64,000 nucleotides of DNA from JAFGDI01 sp963662515 (GTDB taxonomy: Bacteria > Planctomycetota > Phycisphaerae > Sedimentisphaerales > SM23-30), in assembly GCA_963662515.1 (NCBI GenBank), contig OY759675.1, positions 1,798,001 through 1,862,000 of the forward strand, written 5' to 3'. A program made the translations under genes and the position numbers. Under the pieces are notes generated by a model. The model did no database searches, was not told where the DNA came from, and worked only from the letters and a program-made list of their open reading frames with translations. Positions within the stretch are counted from its first letter, which is position 1. Each line of letters begins with the position of its first letter. Positions 18,741-28,109 of this stretch are shown here, one piece after another.

Positions 18741-19781
18741 TTATTTCCAGAAAAACGGTGGGTATTCTTCCAGCTCTCCTCGCAAATGCCGGGCCAGCAA
18801 CATAGCCTGAATATGCACCAGCAGACCCAGCGAGATTTTTTCCCCAGTAAAAGGGTGGGTTGTTTCTTCTTGCTTACGCTTTTGCCAGGCAATTAGAACT
18901 TCCTTACGAGTTATATCGTCCATAATCACAGCACCGCTTTCGGTTTTGGTAAAGCCTCCGGCTTTGACCTGCTGACGGTTGACCAGAGAAAGAACCAGAC
19001 GGTCAGCCAGATAAGGCCTGAGCTCTTCCATCATGTCCAGAGCCAGCGATGGCCTGCCGGGTCGGTCTGTGTGCAAAAAGCCTACTGCCGGGTCAAGACC
19101 AACTGTTTCAAGTGCTGCAGTGCAATCGTGGGCAAGCAGGGTATATATAAAGCTAAGTAGGGCGTTGATATTATCCAGAGGAGGCCTGCGGCTTCTCAAG
19201 GTGAAGCAAAAACTATTACGCCCGGGAATTTCCGGACTGATAAGAAAGTCAAATACCTCAAAGTAGGTTCTGGCCGCCTCGCCCTCAAGTCCGCGGATAA
19301 TATCAGTATTTGTGGCATTGGTAAGAACTCCCAGAGAATGCGACATGTAATCTGTCGCCTGTCTGAGCTTGTCTGAGCCTGGTCCGCCGGGCCGATCACG
19401 CAGGCAACGCAAGATAACCTGACGACAGTTTGCTACTTTAGCGATAACACAATTGCGAGCAATGATGGCGGTGTCAGTCGGGTTGTCGGCCTTGCGATAC
19501 TGCTGTCGTCGAAGAAGAACATTACCGCTAACTGGTCCGTGAACACGAGCCATAAATCTACCATTTTCGGTCAGAAAAGATAGTAAAACCCCTCGTTCAC
19601 CACAAAGGCCCATAAGAAACGGACTACACGAAACATTGCCAAAGCAGATTATCTGGCAAAGCGTGTGGATGGGAACTTGCAGTTTGGTTTCCTTATCTAC
19701 CCGTACCAGAACAGTATCGCCTTCTTTGGCCAGATAAGCCCCCTGAGTGGTAACAAATAAGGTATTAAGAATCCGCTTCAA
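18741..19781 (-). CDS. cas1: CRISPR integrase Cas1 (type I-C)
   Basis: A 346-residue Cas1. The N-terminal beta domain begins MKRILNTLFVTTQGAYL. The C-terminal helical domain holds the metal-binding set: E in RGLEGEAARTYFEVF, H in GFLHTDRPGRPSLALDMMEELRP, and the acidic residues of that segment. Cas1 cuts and joins new spacers at the leader-repeat junction. Its start overlaps the end of cas4 by 4 bases, indicating coupled translation. Length and order (cas4-cas1-cas2) fit type I-C. Confidence 0.97.
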   Translation of the reverse strand: MKRILNTLFVTTQGAYLAKEGDTVLVRVDKETKLQVPIHTLCQIICFGNVSCSPFLMGLCGERGVLLSFLTENGRFMARVHGPVSGNVLLRRQQYRKADNPTDTAIIARNCVIAKVANCRQVILRCLRDRPGGPGSDKLRQATDYMSHSLGVLTNATNTDIIRGLEGEAARTYFEVFDFLISPEIPGRNSFCFTLRSRRPPLDNINALLSFIYTLLAHDCTAALETVGLDPAVGFLHTDRPGRPSLALDMMEELRPYLADRLVLSLVNRQQVKAGGFTKTESGAVIMDDITRKEVLIAWQKRKQEETTHPFTGEKISLGLLVHIQAMLLARHLRGELEEYPPFFWK

Positions 19782-20473
19782 GGCTCCTCCTTTATTGATT
19801 TCTGGATGAATTGCCGAACTTTTTTATTTATGCCGGTGATCTTTGGATTACATATATCAAAAAGTGAGCATTTGTCGCACTTTTTTTGATATATTGCTTT
19901 GGGAGTCTCACCTTTATTAATTAGACTATGAATATCAAATGCAGATTTTAATGTTTTATTCCGTAATTCAATATCAAATAAAATTTCAGACCTTCTTTTA
20001 CTTATACCGTAGAAAAGAGCCCCTTTTGTGATAGTTACATTAAGCATTTCTTCCAAACATATAGCTTGGGCACATAATTGAATTTTATATTCCAGTTTAT
20101 CTTTTGTCTCTCCACGTTTGTACTCTACCGGAAATGGTTGCCAATAATTCGGTTTGTTTGGCAAAGATATAACTTGCTCTGCTGGCGTATCAGGTTTGGC
20201 ATGATGGAATTCGACCACATCGGAAATACCTGCCAAACCTAATTTAAATGAGTGTAAGCGAACCGATCGTGCGATGATTAGATTGCCGCGTGTTTCACCT
20301 TGCGCAGAATCAACTCGCTCATGTAGGATATTGCCTTCCGCGGTGAAAGTATTATCTGACCACTGTTGTTCAATGTGGACTAATGCACACCGTCTTGGAC
20401 AGAATGTATAATGCTGTAGTGCGGAAAGAGATATAAAATCTGCTTCATTATAATATTGCGTAACCATCTGCAT
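19778..20473 (-). CDS. cas4: Cas4 exonuclease (type I-C)
   Basis: A 231-residue RecB-like nuclease with an iron-sulfur cluster. One Cys lies in the N-terminal YTFCPRRCAL and the others in the C-terminal CDKCSLFDIC. Nuclease residues are visible in VEYKRGETKDKLEYKIQLCAQAICLE, with E-x-K and the downstream Q/Y motif. Cas4 trims prespacers and selects the PAM end before Cas1-Cas2 integration. It overlaps the 3' end of cas3 by 26 bases and the start of cas1 by 4 bases. The first ATG or the one two codons later could be the start. Confidence 0.95.
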   Translation of the reverse strand: MQMVTQYYNEADFISLSALQHYTFCPRRCALVHIEQQWSDNTFTAEGNILHERVDSAQGETRGNLIIARSVRLHSFKLGLAGISDVVEFHHAKPDTPAEQVISLPNKPNYWQPFPVEYKRGETKDKLEYKIQLCAQAICLEEMLNVTITKGALFYGISKRRSEILFDIELRNKTLKSAFDIHSLINKGETPKAIYQKKCDKCSLFDICNPKITGINKKVRQFIQKSIKEEP

Positions 20474-22658
20474 CTCTATTTATCTGATGAACTATTCCTG
20501 CCATATATCCTAAAAAGTCATCATAATCACGATTCCATTTATACAAATTTGGCATATGGGATATTTCTTCTACACCATAGTTTAAATCTGAATGAAGCTT
20601 ATAGCTCAAAATCTGAACACTATTATTCATTATTTCTCTATTTGAAACTTTATATCTGTCGTTTATTTTCTCAATAATGTGTTCTTTTACTATGACCGTT
20701 TTAGTATCTGTATTAATTACTTTAAAAAGACTTTCTACAATAGGAAACTGGCTGTTTTTTTCTGCAATTAAAATATTTTTTGGAAATTCAATATATTCTG
20801 GTGACCGAATCTCTCTTTTGATCGCTTCAGTTGTATATTTAGCGTCGATTTTCTTCTCACTAAACATTTTTCCAAGTACACTTGCTGACACATCAAAAGC
20901 GGGGTGTTTTTTAAGATACTTGCCGTCATGATTAAGTTGTATGTCCCATAATACTGAATCTGTATATTCACCATTGCGATTAACTCTACCAGCTGTCTGG
21001 ATTAAACTTGTAAAACTAGATCTTTCTCTCAAACCTGTTCTAAATGAGAAATTAACACCTGCTTCTACGCATGATGTAGCTACTAAAGTCCAGTTTGTAT
21101 CTTTTTTATCTTTTAACCTTTCTTTAATTCTGACAAGTGTTTTTAGCCGGTCTGCAGGGCATAGGGATGTTGATAGATGTTCTACGGATTCCGTTTCAGA
21201 TAACTTGCTGGCAATGACAGCCGCAGAGTGAACAGTGTTAACTATTAACAATCTAGGGCCAGGATGTTCTTTAATAAAATCAATTAGGCCTATCAAATCA
21301 AATTTCTTCGAATATGTATTATATTTTACCCTTGTATTTTCGTATTCATATGCTTCAGGGGTTACTGAGCAAGATACTAAATCTGGTATTTCAATTTTAT
21401 CATTTTCAAATTCTTCAAGTTCCCAGAATCTGGAAAGTGACCCTGACCCAAGTACAATATGGCAATTCCAGTTATTAGCTAATTCTTTTAACCATTTCCA
21501 GGCCATTGGCCAAAGCTTTGCAGGTAACGCCGCATGTGATTCATCAATAAAAATGGCAGAGCCCGGTAAGTTATGTAATTTTCGAAGAGATGATGTACTG
21601 CAACTGGCAAGTGTTTCAAAAAACTGCACGGCAGTAGTTACTATGATTGGCGCATGCCATAAAAAGCTATATTGCCTCATTGATTCATCATCGAATTCAG
21701 CTTTGTGGTGGTGTGCTGCAACAACATCATCTTTATTTTCTTGCTGATCAACTAAGGCATTTTGATACACTTCAACAGATTGATCGATAATATTTGTAAA
21801 AGGTAAAACTACAAAAATCCGTCTAAGATTATTAGTTTTAGCTTTATTTAACAAGAAAGCCATTATCGCAGTTGTTTTACCAGTTCCTACAGGACTATCA
21901 CATGCTACAATACTGTTTTGAATTGTTGAGTATTTGCATGTCTCATAAACCTTTTGTCTTGTATTATTTCTGGAATCAGAGCTTGTTGCCAGATTAGTAA
22001 TATAATTATCAAGAAGTTCTAATCTTTTTTCTGGAAATAACGGCAATCCATTTTGTGGGATTGAACTATTATAATTTTTTGCAGTGTCAAAATGGTCAGC
22101 ATCTACTAAACAAGATAACGCAATTCTGAGAAGCATTTGATGGTTGTTTGGCAAGTTGAAATGCGACTTTTCAATATCATTTATGATGCTTTTGTGGATA
22201 TCAAGATATTGATTAAGTAAATTATTGGAATATTCATAAAAAGGAATAACCTTTCTAGCTATTTCCGTTTCAGACCTGTCTCTGAAGGGGGCAGGTGAAT
22301 TGATTTCATCTACAATGTCTGGCAGGCCAAGGTGGTGAGAAAAAACCAGTAAACAAGATATAGCATTGCTGTACTCATTCGACAGAAAAACAGCACTGCC
22401 AGCGTCAACATGGTTTAATAATTTCCCTTTAAACTTGCCACTCAGAATATTTTGATTTAAACTATCCAACTTTCCTAAATCATGAAATGCTGCCGCAAGG
22501 CGGACGGCTTCATAAAGAAGCTGTCCGTCTTCGACATAGTAACTGGCTACATGTCTGGCATTATCACCAGCCCGTGAAATAACATTATTGATATGCTCAG
22601 AATATGATTGCTCTTTAATATTATATTCTGGTTTTGCACTGTGTGCGAGCATTTCCAT
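20448..22658 (-). CDS. cas3: Cas3 HD nuclease-helicase
   Basis: A 736-residue Cas3. The N-terminal HD nuclease has H22, then HD at 59-60 in AAAFHDLGKLDS, and HVDAGSAV and SHHLGLPD further on. The superfamily 2 helicase follows: Walker A SPVGTGKTTA, the DExH box as DESH in AIFIDESHAALP, and motif VI as QTAGRVNRNG. It is recruited by Cascade to degrade target DNA. Its place is unusual: it lies between cas7 and cas4 instead of first, as in most type I-C operons. It begins 2 bases after cas7 ends, so it is probably translated with Cascade. Confidence 0.96.
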   Translation of the reverse strand: MEMLAHSAKPEYNIKEQSYSEHINNVISRAGDNARHVASYYVEDGQLLYEAVRLAAAFHDLGKLDSLNQNILSGKFKGKLLNHVDAGSAVFLSNEYSNAISCLLVFSHHLGLPDIVDEINSPAPFRDRSETEIARKVIPFYEYSNNLLNQYLDIHKSIINDIEKSHFNLPNNHQMLLRIALSCLVDADHFDTAKNYNSSIPQNGLPLFPEKRLELLDNYITNLATSSDSRNNTRQKVYETCKYSTIQNSIVACDSPVGTGKTTAIMAFLLNKAKTNNLRRIFVVLPFTNIIDQSVEVYQNALVDQQENKDDVVAAHHHKAEFDDESMRQYSFLWHAPIIVTTAVQFFETLASCSTSSLRKLHNLPGSAIFIDESHAALPAKLWPMAWKWLKELANNWNCHIVLGSGSLSRFWELEEFENDKIEIPDLVSCSVTPEAYEYENTRVKYNTYSKKFDLIGLIDFIKEHPGPRLLIVNTVHSAAVIASKLSETESVEHLSTSLCPADRLKTLVRIKERLKDKKDTNWTLVATSCVEAGVNFSFRTGLRERSSFTSLIQTAGRVNRNGEYTDSVLWDIQLNHDGKYLKKHPAFDVSASVLGKMFSEKKIDAKYTTEAIKREIRSPEYIEFPKNILIAEKNSQFPIVESLFKVINTDTKTVIVKEHIIEKINDRYKVSNREIMNNSVQILSYKLHSDLNYGVEEISHMPNLYKWNRDYDDFLGYMAGIVHQINRDADGYAIL

Positions 22659-22660
22659 TG

Positions 22661-23521
22661 TTATTTCCTCATTGAATCTCTGAAGTTGTCATCTGTTAAA
22701 TCACCAAGAAAAGTATATTTGTTTGCAAACTTTTCTTTTAGGTCGTCAACTGGTGGGCAGACATAATTACCATCTTTAAAAGTCGGTGTGGTGGCATCAA
22801 TAAATGCAAAATCAGATAAAGAACCTATAGCTGATTTATGGACAACATAATAGGCATGCTTAACATCCACACATGAACGAATATATGATCTGTTGTGAGG
22901 ATAAGCGTATGGAATCAATTCCAGTAGCAAATCAATATCTTTCTGGGTGCAGCATGTTTTTGAGGCGGCAGTAGGGTTTATAAAGAAAGGCATACAATAT
23001 ATTCCATGCTCTACCACTCTATAAGCCAATGGAGCCATTCCACGATCCTTATCGCCTTCTACACCGGCTTTATTTGTATTAGTATGTCTTCTAATTTCTA
23101 CAGGATTGATTGACAAGCCCAAACCAAATTGTGCCACGCCTGTTTTAATGTATGACTCATTATTTTCTTCAAGAAAAGTATTACCAAATACTCTTGCATC
23201 CCAGTATTTTTGCGTAAAGCTACCATCTTTAACTTCCTTGGTTATATCTGTTCTGTTACGGCCTCTGTTTTCTAATATCCAATGGTTCTCTGGAGTCAAA
23301 TCTAGTTTCTTTGATATTTCATCCCAAACAGGCCCTCTTTCATTGATTTTCAAGTCGGATTGAACCAGATCTCTGACTTTTCTTTTAAATGACACTGGTG
23401 ATATCTCTCCTTTACCATCAGGTCTAACTCTTGGATCGCTTTCTCTGTCCGGGTCACCATTGGGGTTTGAATTTTTTACCTCTATCACTAGTAAACCGGT
23501 TGCTCTTAAAATATTAGCCAT
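22661..23521 (-). CDS. cas7: Cas7 backbone subunit (Csd2-like)
   Basis: About 286 residues from the ATG at 23521, chosen because GAGG lies 7 bases upstream; the ATG 12 bases earlier overlaps that site. The opening ATGLLVIEVKNSNPNGDPD is the RAMP first strand and the N-P-N-G-D-P motif typical of Csd2/Csh2-type Cas7 proteins. KRKVRDLV and the IRRHTNTN...DRGMAPLAYRVVEHG region follow. Several copies coat the crRNA in Cascade. The start overlaps the cas8c stop by 8 bases. Confidence 0.94.
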   Translation of the reverse strand: MANILRATGLLVIEVKNSNPNGDPDRESDPRVRPDGKGEISPVSFKRKVRDLVQSDLKINERGPVWDEISKKLDLTPENHWILENRGRNRTDITKEVKDGSFTQKYWDARVFGNTFLEENNESYIKTGVAQFGLGLSINPVEIRRHTNTNKAGVEGDKDRGMAPLAYRVVEHGIYCMPFFINPTAASKTCCTQKDIDLLLELIPYAYPHNRSYIRSCVDVKHAYYVVHKSAIGSLSDFAFIDATTPTFKDGNYVCPPVDDLKEKFANKYTFLGDLTDDNFRDSMRK

Positions 23522-23942
23522 TTTGTGCCTCACTTTCTGTTATATTAGTCTCGGTGTTTTCATTTGTTGTAACTGTTAAAACATTACCATCTTTTTTGCT
23601 GATTCTTGATAAATACCCAAGTAACAGTTGAGCTTTTTCGACATCTGTTGCCTTTTTGGGTATTTCGCAATCTCCCAACATGGAAGATATATTTCCAAAT
23701 TCGGATAACGCCCAACCAGCATAACCATTTTCATGGACCGTCTTGGCCCATGCTTGATAAATCAATATTCTTTCAGATAATCTTGCCAGACCTTCCTCTG
23801 GATTATTTAATGCAACATTCATTGCCGCATTTCCAATAAGCTGCGTGGGTAACGAACCTTTTCTTACTTTTACGCAATACTCTCGATGCAATACATCTGC
23901 AAGCGACATTAACTGTCCGATCAAAAACGCTGGAGAACTCAT
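23514..23942 (-). CDS. cas11c: Probable Cas11c small subunit from an internal start in cas8c
   Basis: Within cas8c, in frame, the ATG at 23942 (MSSPAFLIGQLMSLADV) has AAAGGA 6 bases upstream, inside the codons for Q-K-G-Q-Y. This would give a 142-residue helical protein ending at the cas8c stop. Internal translation of Cas11c from cas8c is established for characterised type I-C systems. Here the start and its ribosome site are seen directly, while its use is inferred. Several copies would form the belly of Cascade. Confidence 0.65.
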   Translation of the reverse strand: MSSPAFLIGQLMSLADVLHREYCVKVRKGSLPTQLIGNAAMNVALNNPEEGLARLSERILIYQAWAKTVHENGYAGWALSEFGNISSMLGDCEIPKKATDVEKAQLLLGYLSRISKKDGNVLTVTTNENTETNITESEAQNG

Positions 23943-25667
23943 ATACTGTCCTTTCTGATAACCAAGTTTGTATAACAATAGTCCAATTATACTAGGTATA
24001 AAGTTGATATGGTTTTTAAAAGCTTTTGTGTTTTTCCAATTAAATGGACCATCTCTTCTGTTTGTAACATGCCCAATTTCAAGAAGTAAGCTTTTGGTGT
24101 TTTTGATACATTTATATAACATGTCATCAATGAGGTTTTTGATTTTTTCTGGACTAGTAGCTAATAAAATAATTGCATCCCCCATCCTGATTTCATCCAC
24201 TTGTTCAACCCATTGACCATTTCGACACCAAGACGCATTTAGACATTTTGTTAGTTCTGAAGGAAATGGGATAAAAAATAAATTGTTTTCATTTTTAATG
24301 TTAATATTTAATTCTGAGATGTTCGAACACCCAGAGATCCAATCCTCGGCACCAGATATTATTTGATTTACCTTAAAGCATTGGCTAACTAGCATTTTAG
24401 TTTGCCCCTTACTGACCCTAGATATGGCGAGAATATTTACATTGACATTTGGCTTATCTTTTTTCAGAGCGTCTAATGATTTAATTACTTTTGATGAAAT
24501 ATTGGAAAAACGAACGCCATCCTCATCGTTACAGCTTGTAGTTCCAGCAAACATATTTGCTATTTCTAGTGTTGTTTCAGGTATTTCAGTAGGATACGCA
24601 AACAGAATAGTTGGTATTGGTTTACCTTTGCTGTTACCGCAAGTACCTGAAATGTCTTTCCATGTGAAATTTTCATTTTCTGATTTACTTAACCATTCAA
24701 GGGCATCTTTACATGTTTGCCTGCGAGTGTTTCCCACTGTAAAGAGTTCAGAATCTTTTTTTGAATATCTTTTAAAACATGGCGATTCACTATTCATTGC
24801 CCAAATAATAACATCACCTAATTTATTTATTTTCACAGCAGGAAAGGTAGTGTCTGATCCGGAAATAGCACAACCGTAAACATCTTTACGGGTATTTTCT
24901 TGGTTTGCTTCTGATTCTATAGAGTCTTTGTTTAATAATGCTTTATTAATGGCAGAGTATACCTGATTATGGTTAAACGGGTATTCATATTGGTCATGAT
25001 CTGACAATTCGAGAATGATTGAGAAATTAGAAAGTGTTTTAGCAGTACAGCAAAATATACTACTAAACAATAACATGCCATCTTCTTTTGATGCACTAGA
25101 AATTTTATCAATCGTTACATCTTTAAGTTGTATGATAAAGGCTTTAATTCTATCTGAACATACTTGTTCGCTGTCGCCTTTAAGAAGCCTGAATCTGCTA
25201 ATGAGTTCATTGAATGATTGATATTTTTCATCGACACCACCGATGATTTCATTTAAATTTTCTGATTTATTGATACATTTCTTTAAATTTTCAACTTTGC
25301 ATAAAGTCTTAATTTCTCTTTCTGATGAAAGACAAATTAATTCATTTTTTAATGTGTCTGGGCTATTATTATCTTTAATTAACTTTTTAATTCTATCGAT
25401 TTTGTCTTTCTCACTATTTGTTTGATTTTGTATATGATAGAATGCCGTTAGGTTGAACGCAGGAAATGACTCCCCAAGAGCTTCTTCGTATTTTTTAAAT
25501 TGAGAAGGATTGTCAACTAGTTTCAAGTCTGATATGTTACAAGTAGAATCAATATAAACTATAACAGTTTTGCTTTTGGGGCAGGTTTTAAGGTTTTTAT
25601 GCCACGAAGTTGTGGTTATTCCAGCCTTTTCCATACTCGAACTTAATTCATATAATTGGTTAAACAT
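23514..25667 (-). CDS. cas8c: Cas8c large subunit (Csd1-like), divergent
   Basis: A 717-residue protein, longer than many Csd1 proteins, identified mainly by position between cas5 and cas7 and by its Csd1-like C-terminal half (IGHVTNRRDGPFNWKN, FLIGQLMSLADVLHREY, ERILIYQAWA). The N-terminal 350 residues are divergent and rich in Lys, Asn and Ser. In type I-C the large subunit recognises the PAM and nucleates R-loop formation. The C-terminal about 140 residues form a helical, Cas11-like unit that can also be made separately from an internal start at 23942. It overlaps cas5 by 8 bases and cas7 by 8 bases. Confidence 0.85.
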   Translation of the reverse strand: MFNQLYELSSSMEKAGITTTSWHKNLKTCPKSKTVIVYIDSTCNISDLKLVDNPSQFKKYEEALGESFPAFNLTAFYHIQNQTNSEKDKIDRIKKLIKDNNSPDTLKNELICLSSEREIKTLCKVENLKKCINKSENLNEIIGGVDEKYQSFNELISRFRLLKGDSEQVCSDRIKAFIIQLKDVTIDKISSASKEDGMLLFSSIFCCTAKTLSNFSIILELSDHDQYEYPFNHNQVYSAINKALLNKDSIESEANQENTRKDVYGCAISGSDTTFPAVKINKLGDVIIWAMNSESPCFKRYSKKDSELFTVGNTRRQTCKDALEWLSKSENENFTWKDISGTCGNSKGKPIPTILFAYPTEIPETTLEIANMFAGTTSCNDEDGVRFSNISSKVIKSLDALKKDKPNVNVNILAISRVSKGQTKMLVSQCFKVNQIISGAEDWISGCSNISELNINIKNENNLFFIPFPSELTKCLNASWCRNGQWVEQVDEIRMGDAIILLATSPEKIKNLIDDMLYKCIKNTKSLLLEIGHVTNRRDGPFNWKNTKAFKNHINFIPSIIGLLLYKLGYQKGQYMSSPAFLIGQLMSLADVLHREYCVKVRKGSLPTQLIGNAAMNVALNNPEEGLARLSERILIYQAWAKTVHENGYAGWALSEFGNISSMLGDCEIPKKATDVEKAQLLLGYLSRISKKDGNVLTVTTNENTETNITESEAQNG

Positions 25668-26340
25668 ATTCTATTACTCCTTCTTTAATAGATGCTGGTT
25701 TAAATACAGGATTCCATGCTTTCCCTCTATCTTTTTTCTGCTGAATCAGATTGATTGGAGAAATGTCAAATGTCGTAACTAGCATACTTGGAATCTCCAT
25801 ATTGATTTCCCGATTAACCTGTGTACTGTCGCGAAATTCGCCAATATAGTCAGGAGTAAACTCTTTAAGTCCAAGAAAAGGTGTATAACACAACCTTCCT
25901 TTGTTAAGTTTTCTGTAGAACATTTCCTGATAAGCATGAGGACCATTTGTTGTGCCATTTGACTGCCTTTTTTGTTCCTGAAATCCCATAAGATGATAAT
26001 TGTTCTTGATTGGTTCCAGTCTGGCATATAATCTATAGCAAACATTGATTAGTACCTCCATCATTTGCTGAAAACCGGCATTTTTGCTAATAACGGCTGA
26101 TTTCCTTAATGGACCACCATAGTTTGTATGATAAGTATGAAAAACAATAGGGCAGCATATTTCACACTTTGTCGGTACCACTTCTGCCCAATCGCTTAGT
26201 AGTACACTCTCAAAGATAGCTTTGGTAGCACCAGAAGTTGGAGCTGGATAACTAATTGCCGTGTCTCCACTATCAGGTCTTGTCCACATTGCAGTTGGCC
26301 CTGAAATTTCCATATTAACTTCATATACTTTCTTTGTCAT
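25660..26340 (-). CDS. cas5c: Cas5 of type I-C (crRNA-processing Cas5d/Cas5c)
   Basis: A 226-residue RAMP protein with the Cas5 opening VYEVNMEISGPTAMWTRPDSGD, followed by SYPAPTSGATKAIFESVL, the usual N-terminal Cas5 motif. No cas6 gene exists in the operon, so this protein should cut the pre-crRNA at the repeat hairpin, as Cas5d does in type I-C. AAGGTG lies 5 bases before the ATG. It is the first gene of the cas operon; the promoter should lie in the repeat-poor 26341-26440 stretch, but no clear boxes were seen. Confidence 0.92.
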   Translation of the reverse strand: MTKKVYEVNMEISGPTAMWTRPDSGDTAISYPAPTSGATKAIFESVLLSDWAEVVPTKCEICCPIVFHTYHTNYGGPLRKSAVISKNAGFQQMMEVLINVCYRLYARLEPIKNNYHLMGFQEQKRQSNGTTNGPHAYQEMFYRKLNKGRLCYTPFLGLKEFTPDYIGEFRDSTQVNREINMEIPSMLVTTFDISPINLIQQKKDRGKAWNPVFKPASIKEGVIEYV

Positions 26341-27156
26341 AAATTCACCTTGTGCCTATTAAGAATAATGTTTTATTTGCTGTAAATTCCCAATCATAGA
26401 AATAGAATCCCTTGCCACTTTTCCGGCCCATTACTGGCTAATGTATGTGCATAATATTCTGTCATAGCTTAAATTCCTGATAAAAACTATCATATAATTT
26501 ATTCGGTATTCGCTGCGCTTATGGGCGTGATCAGCCCCGAAGCAAGTTCGGGATAAACACCAGGACCCACTATTAATTACGCAAAAAAACCGAAATCCTG
26601 CAAAAAAAGACTTAGAATACCCTTTTTTACGCTGAAATTGCCTGCTTTGTCTCGAATTTGCCATACAATCGCTCCAAATGTTTAAAATAATTAACAATTG
26701 TCTGCCGTTTGAGAGACTTTGGAGAGGTATGATCGATAACCATTTAAACCGGTACTGTCAGACGAGGCCCGAAAATAATCAACACAACAATTTTTAACGG
26801 GCCGCTCAAATTTATTCCACAATCGTATATTTCGACGATGATAATGTCAATATATAATTTTAACCGTTTATCTTTTTTTTTCTGGTGGGGGCGCCGATGA
26901 GTTTTCAGCCGGGAAAGATATTATCGAATATAATCTCAAGCCCCGAAGCGAGTTCGGGATTTCGGAATACCTCAACAGCGTAAACGCTGAACTCTTACGA
27001 GAAACACCAACAGCCATCAGTTAAATGAATAATGCCTTAAAACAGATGTTTTGAATCAATATAATAGAAGAAGAGTTTACCATGAAGGGCATGAAGTTCA
27101 TGAATAAGACAGTCAGGAATATAAGAAAACGAACCGCAGATGCACGCAGATGCACT

Positions 27157-27355
27157 TAGGGCGGCCAAGCCGCAACCAAAAGTAATAAGATATAAGATAT
27201 AAGTTGATAAGCTCCGGTTTGCCCCTGCGGGGCAGACTAATTTATTTAAATGTTCGACTGTTTGCAAAACGGTTTTTATTCCTTATTTATCAGACATTTA
27301 CAAACCCTAAGAAAAATAATCGAGCAGAAAAAACAATATTCTGCAGGATAGTATT
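27157..27355. repeat. About 200-bp dispersed intergenic repeat, copy 2
   Basis: Same-orientation copy of 4151-4348, with the same start (TAGGGCGG) and end (GGATAGTATT) and the GCCCCTGCGGGGC palindrome. The two copies lie 23 kb apart, one on each side of the CRISPR locus, and share no reading frame. Confidence 0.85.
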
Positions 27356-27856
27356 GCAGATGAAGAAACTGGCATTATCTGCGTCTATCTGCGTTAATCT
27401 GCGGTTCAAACTCTATTTTTTTCGTATTATTAGTGTGCTTTGTGGTTAATAAAAACCTTCAATATCTTCATGTGCTTCATGGTTAAATTTCTTTGATTTC
27501 TTTGTGATCTCTGCGGTTAAATAAAATATTAAAAGAAAAGCAGAATAAATTTAGCCCCGAAGCGAGATCGGGATTTCGGTGTACCTCAACAGCTCGGGAC
27601 TCCGAAGGCCTAAAGGCTTTTCTCCACTAGCTCCACTACCTACACGGTAAAAGAAAATATTATATTGTATTCGCTGCGCTCATGGCTTAATTAACAGGCT
27701 GAAGGCCTGGACTCTTAAGGCGTAAACGCTGAACTCATACGAAAAGAGCTTAACAACGAATCACACGAACTACACGAAACTTAAAATAATTCTTTTTGTG
27801 TCTTTGGTGTGCCTGGTGGTTAAAAAACTCTTAAATTATTATTAAGGAAGAAGACT

Positions 27857-27906
27857 TGATTAATTCGCAACCAGGATGGTTACGCTACCTGGTCCCGCCC
27901 GTGCGG
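27857..27906 (-). repeat. Uninterrupted copy of the sequence hit by the IS256-family element
   Basis: Read on the minus strand this stretch runs GCACGGGCGGGACCAGGTAG and on through CATCCTGGTTGCGAATTAATC. The same string is produced by joining the left flank of the IS (ending 8488) to the sequence after the second target copy (from 10063). One base differs (A for G in the target). Confidence 0.88.
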
Positions 27907-27980
27907 ACCCGAAGCTAGTTCGGGATTTCGGAATACCTCAACAGCGTAAAGGACTTGTCAGAAAGAATTAGCAGCGTAAA

Positions 27981-28109
27981 GGGCGTGTTGCCCAAAGGTA
28001 GCTCAAGCATCCCTGCTTGAGATTCTTAGTGTTGCATTGCCAGTTATGTTGAGCATATTGGCATAATGTTTATGCGAAAAACAGTATGTTTCTTCTGGGC
28101 AACAAGCCC
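27981..28109. mobile_element. 129-bp MITE-like element with TAAA target duplication
   Basis: The ends are 14-bp inverted repeats with one mismatch (GGGCGTGTTGCCCA at 27981-27994; TGGGCAACAAGCCC at 28096-28109). The element is flanked by TAAA on both sides. Removing it and one TAAA restores CAGCGTAAACGCTGAACTC, the intact repeat seen at 26978-26996. It has no gene, so a transposase would have to act in trans. Inside it, CAAGCATCCCTGCTTG resembles a segment at 11236-11252. Confidence 0.8.
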
